This document shows, in pieces, positions 6,614-11,023 of a stretch of DNA of 11,023 nucleotides. Under the pieces are notes generated by a model. It ran no database searches, was not told the DNA's origin, and was given only the letters and a program-made list of their open reading frames with translations. The stretch is from Acholeplasmatales bacterium (GTDB taxonomy: Bacteria; Bacillota_I; Bacilli_A; Acholeplasmatales; Anaeroplasmataceae), in NCBI GenBank assembly GCA_900770055.1, contig CAAGJD010000208.1, positions 1 through 11,023 of the forward strand, in the 5' to 3' direction. The translations under genes were made by a program, and so were the position numbers. How positions within the stretch are numbered: position 1 is the stretch's first letter; each line of letters begins with the position of its first letter.

Positions 6614-6643
6614 TAATAAATGCGAAAAAAATGAAATATTATC

Positions 6644-6672
6644 TTCAAAATATAATTAATTAGGTATATAAT
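6644..6672 (+). promoter_or_regulatory. Promoter of the ilvE gene
   Basis: TTCAAA (6644-6649), 17 nt, then TATAAT (6667-6672) gives a leader of about 28 nt ending in AGGAGAGGG (6691-6699) before the ATG at 6707. A second TATAAT at 6681-6686 lacks a -35. The leader is too short for a T-box or other riboswitch. The region also drives the divergent small membrane gene. Confidence 0.65.
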
Positions 6673-6706
6673 ATATTTAATATAATTTTCAGGAGAGGGT
6701 AATATT

Positions 6707-7771
6707 ATGTTAAATGTAAAAATTGAAAGAAGACACGAATTAAAAGAAAAACCAGATATGAACAATCTTGGCTTTGGAAAATACTATACTGACCATATGT
6801 TTATGCTAGATTGGTATAGAGATAAGGGCTTTGTTAATCCAAGAATCATTCCATATGGACCAATTGAATTTGATCCTGCTGCATTAGTACTTCATTATGC
6901 ACAAGAAACATTTGAGGGTATGAAGGCATATAAAACTGAGGATGGCAGAATATTATTATTCCGTCCAGAAATGAATGCGAAAAGATTCCAATCTTCAAAC
7001 CAAAGATTATGTATGCCACAGCTACCAGTTGAAGATTTTATTCAAGCCGTAAATGATTTAGTAAAATATGAGGCTGATTGGATTCCTAATTTACCAGGCA
7101 CATCATTATATATTAGACCATATATGTTTGCATATCAAGCTAAGCTTGGTGTTCATGACGCAGATCATTACAAATTTATGGTTATTCTTTCACCTGTAGG
7201 TGCATACTACAAGGAAGGCTTAAAGCCTGTAAAGATTTATGTTGAAGATAAATATGTACGTGCTGTTATCGGTGGTACAGGCTTCACTAAATGTGGTGGT
7301 AACTATGCTGCTTCTATTCTAGCTCAAATGGAAGCTGAGAAAAAAGGATATACACAGGTATTATGGCTTGATGGTGTTCACCATAAATATGTTGAAGAGG
7401 TTGGAACAATGAACGCAATGTTTGTTATTGATGGTAAAATTGTTACAGCACCTCTTGAAGGATCAGTGCTTCCTGGTGTTACAAGAGATTCAATGATTCA
7501 TTTATTAAAGTCTAAAGGCTACACAGTTGAGGAACGTCATTTATCAATAGATGAATTAATTGATGCTGCTAAGAGTGGTAAATTAACTGAAGCATTTGGT
7601 ACTGGTACTGCTGCCGTAATCTCACCTATTGGTGTTTTAGCATACAAGGATGAGGTATTCTTCAACAACAACCAAATTGGACCAATATCACAAATGCTAT
7701 ATGATACTTTAACTGGTATTCAAACTGGTAAATTACCAGATGAATTCGGTTGGACTTACGAAGTAAAATAA
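6707..7771 (+). CDS. ilvE: Branched-chain amino acid aminotransferase (type II)
   Basis: A PLP-dependent class IV aminotransferase that interconverts Leu, Ile and Val with their 2-oxo acids using 2-oxoglutarate/glutamate, in the cytosol. The 354 residues fit the longer type II group (bacterial relatives of eukaryotic BCATs), not the roughly 300-residue E. coli type. Visible parts: ALVLHYAQETFEGMKAYK (59-76), RPEMNAKRF (86-94), YIRPYMFA (135-142), the PLP-binding Lys at 195 in TKCGGNYAAS, EEVGTMN (230-236) and EAFGTGTAAVISPIG (295-309), which contacts the cofactor phosphate. No key residue is missing. AGGAGAGGG 7 nt upstream sets the start. It is a single-gene unit with its own promoter and terminator, and no other branched-chain biosynthesis gene lies nearby. 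It may therefore serve amino acid breakdown or interconversion as much as synthesis. Confidence 0.95.
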   Translation: MLNVKIERRHELKEKPDMNNLGFGKYYTDHMFMLDWYRDKGFVNPRIIPYGPIEFDPAALVLHYAQETFEGMKAYKTEDGRILLFRPEMNAKRFQSSNQRLCMPQLPVEDFIQAVNDLVKYEADWIPNLPGTSLYIRPYMFAYQAKLGVHDADHYKFMVILSPVGAYYKEGLKPVKIYVEDKYVRAVIGGTGFTKCGGNYAASILAQMEAEKKGYTQVLWLDGVHHKYVEEVGTMNAMFVIDGKIVTAPLEGSVLPGVTRDSMIHLLKSKGYTVEERHLSIDELIDAAKSGKLTEAFGTGTAAVISPIGVLAYKDEVFFNNNQIGPISQMLYDTLTGIQTGKLPDEFGWTYEVK

Positions 7772-7784
7772 TACAAGATATAAT

Positions 7785-7820
7785 AAAAAAAACCTAGAGA
7801 TTCATTTTCTAGGTTTTTTT
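7785..7820. terminator. Bidirectional terminator between ilvE and the M16C peptidase gene
   Basis: An A-run plus CCTAGA (7785-7798) pairs with TCTAGG plus a T-run (7808-7820) across a 9-base loop. Because A-runs and T-runs flank the stem on both sides, it ends transcripts from either direction: ilvE (stop 14 nt before) and the convergent peptidase gene (stop 6 nt beyond). Confidence 0.9.
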
Positions 7821-7825
7821 ATTGT

Positions 7826-10714
7826 CTATTTTGTTATATTTCTGATATTTTTAAATAAATCTTTAGCATTTAAGACTTTATCTTCATTACCAATAACACA
7901 AATAACATTTTGTTCTAAAGCATCTTTAAACATTCCTGCAAAGCTCCTTAGCTCTTCTTGTGTTACAGAAAGTAGATCTTTTCTATTTTTCTTTCTAGCA
8001 TCATAGCTTAGACCTCTTAAATAGCAGCTTCTAGCTGATTCAGCCTTATCCTTAATATGCATAACTGCATCAGAAGAACCAATAGCGCCAATCTTAAACT
8101 TTAATAAATCTTCATCACTTGGATTCATGTTACTAATAAAATCTACTACACCCTCATAAACCTCATTAGTTCTTTCAATATTAGGGTCACGATAGCTTGT
8201 AAAACCAACTAAACCACTTGGGTCAATAAACATCATACAGCCATATGCTCCACCATGAACACGAACCTGCATCCATAAATAATCCATGCTTAAAGCATTT
8301 TGTAAAGCCATAAGACCTCCGTGATATTTACAATTAGTCTCACCTACTCTAGCAACGAAGTTAACATCAAATTGTCCCTTAATACCTTCATTTAAGATAT
8401 TCTTTTCAAACTTTGTATTTTCAAATTTCTTATGATCATTTAATGAATTATATAAATCATCAAACACAGGCTTTAAGCTAGTTAATTGATCATGTGAACC
8501 AGTGAAGCCTAATACAAGGTTTTCTTTTGAAATATATTTGTCTTTAATGGCCTCAAGCTTAGAAATTAAATCAGCCTTTACGCTATCAAAGTTATTAGTT
8601 ATTTTGCTAATAAAATCAATAAATGAAATACCTAAAATAGCATCCTTATTCATATTACTCTCATCAATATAAGATAAGGCTCTAGTTAAGGCAACCTGAT
8701 GACCTCTATTAACAACACTCATTTCTAGTGTTGCCTTAAGCTCACATAGACGCTCATATAATCTCTTTTCATCCTTAAAGTTAGTAGCTGAAATAATTTC
8801 AACTAATAAATTATTTGAAGCCTTAACATTTAAAGTTAATGCACTAAAGTCAAATACTAAATAAAGCTTAGCTTCCTTATCTATAGTCTTTAAAGACTGA
8901 ACACGGCAGCCCATACCACCAGTGTTATTTTGAATAAATTGGTTGATTTCCTGATAAGTATTTTTATCTGTAGACAAATGAGTAAAAAGCTCAGTAAACA
9001 AATTAATACTTAAAAGTTCTTCTTTGCTAATATGTGAAATATCAAAATAATATTTTACATAAGCAATATCATTAGTAGGATAATCTGATAATAATGTATC
9101 ATAATCACCCTTTAAAACCTCAAGCTGATATTCCTCAGGATTTTCATTAATATCCTCAAGCTTTAGCTTTGGTAGTGTTTGAAGCTCTTCAGGTGTTGAT
9201 ACCTCTGATTGATATTTCTTTAATTCAACATTCTTTGTAATTAAAGCTTTTAATTCATCTTCTGATAATGAATTCTTATAAGCCTCAAGCTTTTTAGCTA
9301 ATTCAATTTGATTTTTCTCTAAAATAGTATCATCAGGTACAAGCTTAACAAATGATTTATGATTATTATTTAAAATATATTTTTCTAAAATACTTTCATA
9401 ATAATCTGTTTCTAATAATTCCTTAAGTTCCTTATAATAATTTAAAACCTCAAGCTTATTATAAGGCTGATCCTCAGAATATAACCAAGAATTTAAGCAA
9501 GTCATTTCAACCTCTAGGCCCTGTGGCATATAAGGTGAGAATGCTCTTTCTCTTGCCTTAAATTCAGCAAAATTTAATAATGATTTTAATAAATCCTTAT
9601 TAATACCATTTTCAATAGTCTTTTTAATTTCATTATTAACTAAGTTAATAAGCTCCTCTTCTTTTTCAGGATTAGAATTAATTACCATAATCGAAAGAAG
9701 TGGTTGTAATAAACCATCATCAAACATCACATCAACATCTTGTCCAATTTTAGCATCAATTAAAGCTTGCTTAATTGGCGCACCAGGTGTATTAAATAAT
9801 GCCGAAACTAATAATGCTGTAGCAAGCATTAGCTTTGTATCTAAAGTTGTTGGGAAAGCAACATTATAAGATAGGAATGTCTTATTTTCCTTACTATCCT
9901 CTTTAGCAATTGGATAATATTCAGTAACATATTTAGGCCTATCAAATGGCTTTTGATAAGGAATTTCTGTATTAAATTCAATCTTATCAAATTTAGATAA
10001 ATATGCCTCATCTAACCAATTTAATCTTTCCTCCATATCACAATCTCCATAAACAAAGATATATGAATTTGTTGGATGATAGAATTTAGAATGGAAATCC
10101 TTAAACTGCTCATAGCTTAAATCTGGAATATATTTTGGATCACCACCAGATTCAAAGCCATAAGGTGTATCAGGATACAACGAATGCATTAAAGTTCTAA
10201 ATAAAACCTGTTGAGGATCAGAAAATGCTCCTTTCATCTCATTATAAACTACACCATTATAAGTAATTGGATCACTTTCATTTTCAATATGATAATGCCA
10301 GCCCTCTTGCATAAATATTTCCTCATATTCATAAATGCGAGGATAAAAAACTGCATCCATATAAACACTCATTAAATTCTTAAAATCATTATCATTTTTA
10401 CTTGCACATGGATACATTGTTTTATCTGGGAAGGTAAAAGCATTTAAAAATGTATTTAATGAACTTTTCAATAGTTCTACAAATGGATCCTTTACAGGAT
10501 AATTCTTAGAACCACATAGTACTGAATGCTCTAATATATGAGTTAACCCAGTACTATTAATTGGTGGTGTTCTAAAGGCAATTGAAAATACCTTATTAGA
10601 ATCATTATTCTCAATAGTACAAATTCTAGCATTAGTCTTATCATGCTGATAAACTGTTACATTTGATTGAATCTCTTCAATATATTTTGAAGATAATTTT
10701 GTATAATTTTTCAT
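7826..10714 (-). CDS. M16C zinc metallopeptidase (presequence protease/PreP type)
   Basis: A 962-residue cytosolic peptidase of the insulinase superfamily, M16C group (mitochondrial/chloroplast PreP, bacterial relatives near 970 residues). These enclose and degrade short unfolded peptides. The inverted zinc motif HILEH is at 59-63 (His59 and His63 bind zinc, Glu62 is the catalytic base), and the third ligand is Glu159 in VVYNEMKGAFSDP. Conserved context includes GLTHILEHSVLCGSKNYP (56-73) and KDPFVELLK. The C-terminal half holds RVHGGAYG and a FTSYRDP segment, matching the substrate-binding Arg/Tyr region of PreP. A charged helical linker lies roughly at residues 430-520. There is no signal peptide or membrane segment. 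The start is the first ATG after an in-frame TAG. The nearest Shine-Dalgarno (GAAAGG, 10731-10736) is 16 nt away, unusually far. Single gene, convergent with ilvE. Confidence 0.93.
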   Translation of the reverse strand: MKNYTKLSSKYIEEIQSNVTVYQHDKTNARICTIENNDSNKVFSIAFRTPPINSTGLTHILEHSVLCGSKNYPVKDPFVELLKSSLNTFLNAFTFPDKTMYPCASKNDNDFKNLMSVYMDAVFYPRIYEYEEIFMQEGWHYHIENESDPITYNGVVYNEMKGAFSDPQQVLFRTLMHSLYPDTPYGFESGGDPKYIPDLSYEQFKDFHSKFYHPTNSYIFVYGDCDMEERLNWLDEAYLSKFDKIEFNTEIPYQKPFDRPKYVTEYYPIAKEDSKENKTFLSYNVAFPTTLDTKLMLATALLVSALFNTPGAPIKQALIDAKIGQDVDVMFDDGLLQPLLSIMVINSNPEKEEELINLVNNEIKKTIENGINKDLLKSLLNFAEFKARERAFSPYMPQGLEVEMTCLNSWLYSEDQPYNKLEVLNYYKELKELLETDYYESILEKYILNNNHKSFVKLVPDDTILEKNQIELAKKLEAYKNSLSEDELKALITKNVELKKYQSEVSTPEELQTLPKLKLEDINENPEEYQLEVLKGDYDTLLSDYPTNDIAYVKYYFDISHISKEELLSINLFTELFTHLSTDKNTYQEINQFIQNNTGGMGCRVQSLKTIDKEAKLYLVFDFSALTLNVKASNNLLVEIISATNFKDEKRLYERLCELKATLEMSVVNRGHQVALTRALSYIDESNMNKDAILGISFIDFISKITNNFDSVKADLISKLEAIKDKYISKENLVLGFTGSHDQLTSLKPVFDDLYNSLNDHKKFENTKFEKNILNEGIKGQFDVNFVARVGETNCKYHGGLMALQNALSMDYLWMQVRVHGGAYGCMMFIDPSGLVGFTSYRDPNIERTNEVYEGVVDFISNMNPSDEDLLKFKIGAIGSSDAVMHIKDKAESARSCYLRGLSYDARKKNRKDLLSVTQEELRSFAGMFKDALEQNVICVIGNEDKVLNAKDLFKNIRNITK

Positions 10715-10768
10715 ATAAATCTACACATTTCCTTTCTGTACCAAAAAGATACCCAAAATCTCAAGATA

Positions 10769-10774
10769 ATTATA
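10769..10774 (-). promoter_or_regulatory. Possible -10 box of the M16C peptidase gene
   Basis: Consensus TATAAT on the minus strand, 54 nt before the start codon. No good -35 is seen at 16-18 nt, and the region is AT-rich, so this is only a candidate. Confidence 0.3.
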
Positions 10775-10925
10775 TTTAGCACATAAATATAAATAATCTA
10801 CCTTGTAAATAATTTTAGAAAAACATCTATAAATTAAATTACATTAATAAAAATATTATACTCTTAATTTATAATTATTACAAGTTTACTCAAGGAATTT
10901 ACATTCACATATCTATAAAATAATT

Positions 10926-10982
10926 AAAAGGGCGTGTGAAAAAATAGATTTTTAAAAATCTATTGGACTCATACGTCCTTTT
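10926..10982. repeat. Compound hairpin at the right edge
   Basis: The outer arms at 10926-10939 and 10969-10982 pair over 14 bases, with every position matched if two G-U pairs are allowed (AAAAGGGCGTGTGA with TCATACGTCCTTTT). An inner, perfectly palindromic 22-base segment at 10943-10964 (AATAGATTTTT and its inverse) stacks inside, leaving AAA on one side and GGAC on the other. Plus-strand U-rich sequence follows and the minus side also has A/T runs, so it could terminate transcripts in either direction. It could also be the end structure of a mobile element. Confidence 0.7.
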
Positions 10983-10983
10983 C

Positions 10984-11023
10984 TTTTCGTATTTTTTTGA
11001 ATTTTAGTATCAAAAAACGAAAA
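10984..11023. repeat. Second hairpin abutting the window end
   Basis: TTTTTTGA (10993-11000) pairs with TCAAAAAA (11010-11017), and outward TTTTCG (10984-10989) pairs with CGAAAA (11018-11023) after a 3-base bulge, around a 9-base loop. It begins 1 base after the first hairpin. The stem reaches the last base of the window, so it may continue. Confidence 0.5.

Larger units (their letters stand above)
10715..11023. other. 309-bp right-edge region without a gene
   Basis: No coding frame of credible length or composition is visible on either strand. The left part (10715-10925) is AT-rich upstream DNA of the peptidase gene with a candidate -10 box and nothing else clear. The right part (10926-11023) contains two consecutive hairpins, annotated separately, and runs off the window. 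Confidence 0.6.

Noticed and set aside
6600..6706. T-box or leucine-type attenuator upstream of ilvE
   Set aside because: The leader is about 30 nt with no stem, specifier loop or leader peptide.
6586..6765. N-terminal extension of the small membrane protein to the ATG at 6765
   Set aside because: It would cross the ilvE promoter and the first codons of ilvE, while a proper ribosome binding site precedes the ATG at 6585.

Overview
The window is AT-rich DNA, read with the standard bacterial code: TGG encodes Trp, and TGA ends the lipoprotein gene at 2214-2216. Gene content (MgtE, a short YlbJ-like protein, a type II branched-chain aminotransferase, a PreP-type M16C peptidase), GGAGG ribosome binding sites and a lipobox signal point to a low-GC Firmicute, perhaps near the Erysipelotrichia or free-living Mollicute-related lineages. 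That placement comes from gene style only.

Layout. Positions 1-223 hold a possible 3' end of a plus-strand gene entering from the left, followed by a terminator-like hairpin. Positions 224-2762 (minus) are a two-gene cell-surface unit: a lipoprotein translationally coupled (ATGA overlap) to a secreted subtilisin-like protease whose frame is broken by a one-base shift near 1267-1291. The leader at 2763-3088 holds a strong 13-bp hairpin and interleaved inverted repeats that look like an attenuator. Positions 3089-5235 (minus) are an mgtE magnesium channel gene followed 11 nt later by an unrecognised helical cytoplasmic protein. A tRNA-Arg(TCT) gene with its own promoter and terminator lies at 5327-5485 (plus). 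A short YlbJ-like membrane protein (plus) converges on, and overlaps by 47 bp, a three-helix small membrane protein (minus). Its start and that of ilvE (plus) diverge from a shared 121-bp promoter region. ilvE and a large M16C metallopeptidase (minus) converge on one bidirectional terminator at 7785-7820. The right edge (10715-11023) has no gene but contains two consecutive hairpins of unknown role.

How the genes work together. Most are independent housekeeping units: magnesium homeostasis, branched-chain amino acid metabolism, peptide turnover and a tRNA. The unusual part is the secreted unit at 224-2762. The lipoprotein resembles PrcB-like partners of surface subtilases. The protease has Glu where the catalytic Asp is expected and a His/Cys-rich C-terminal tail. 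Its frameshift means it is a decaying gene, a variable one, or a sequence error.
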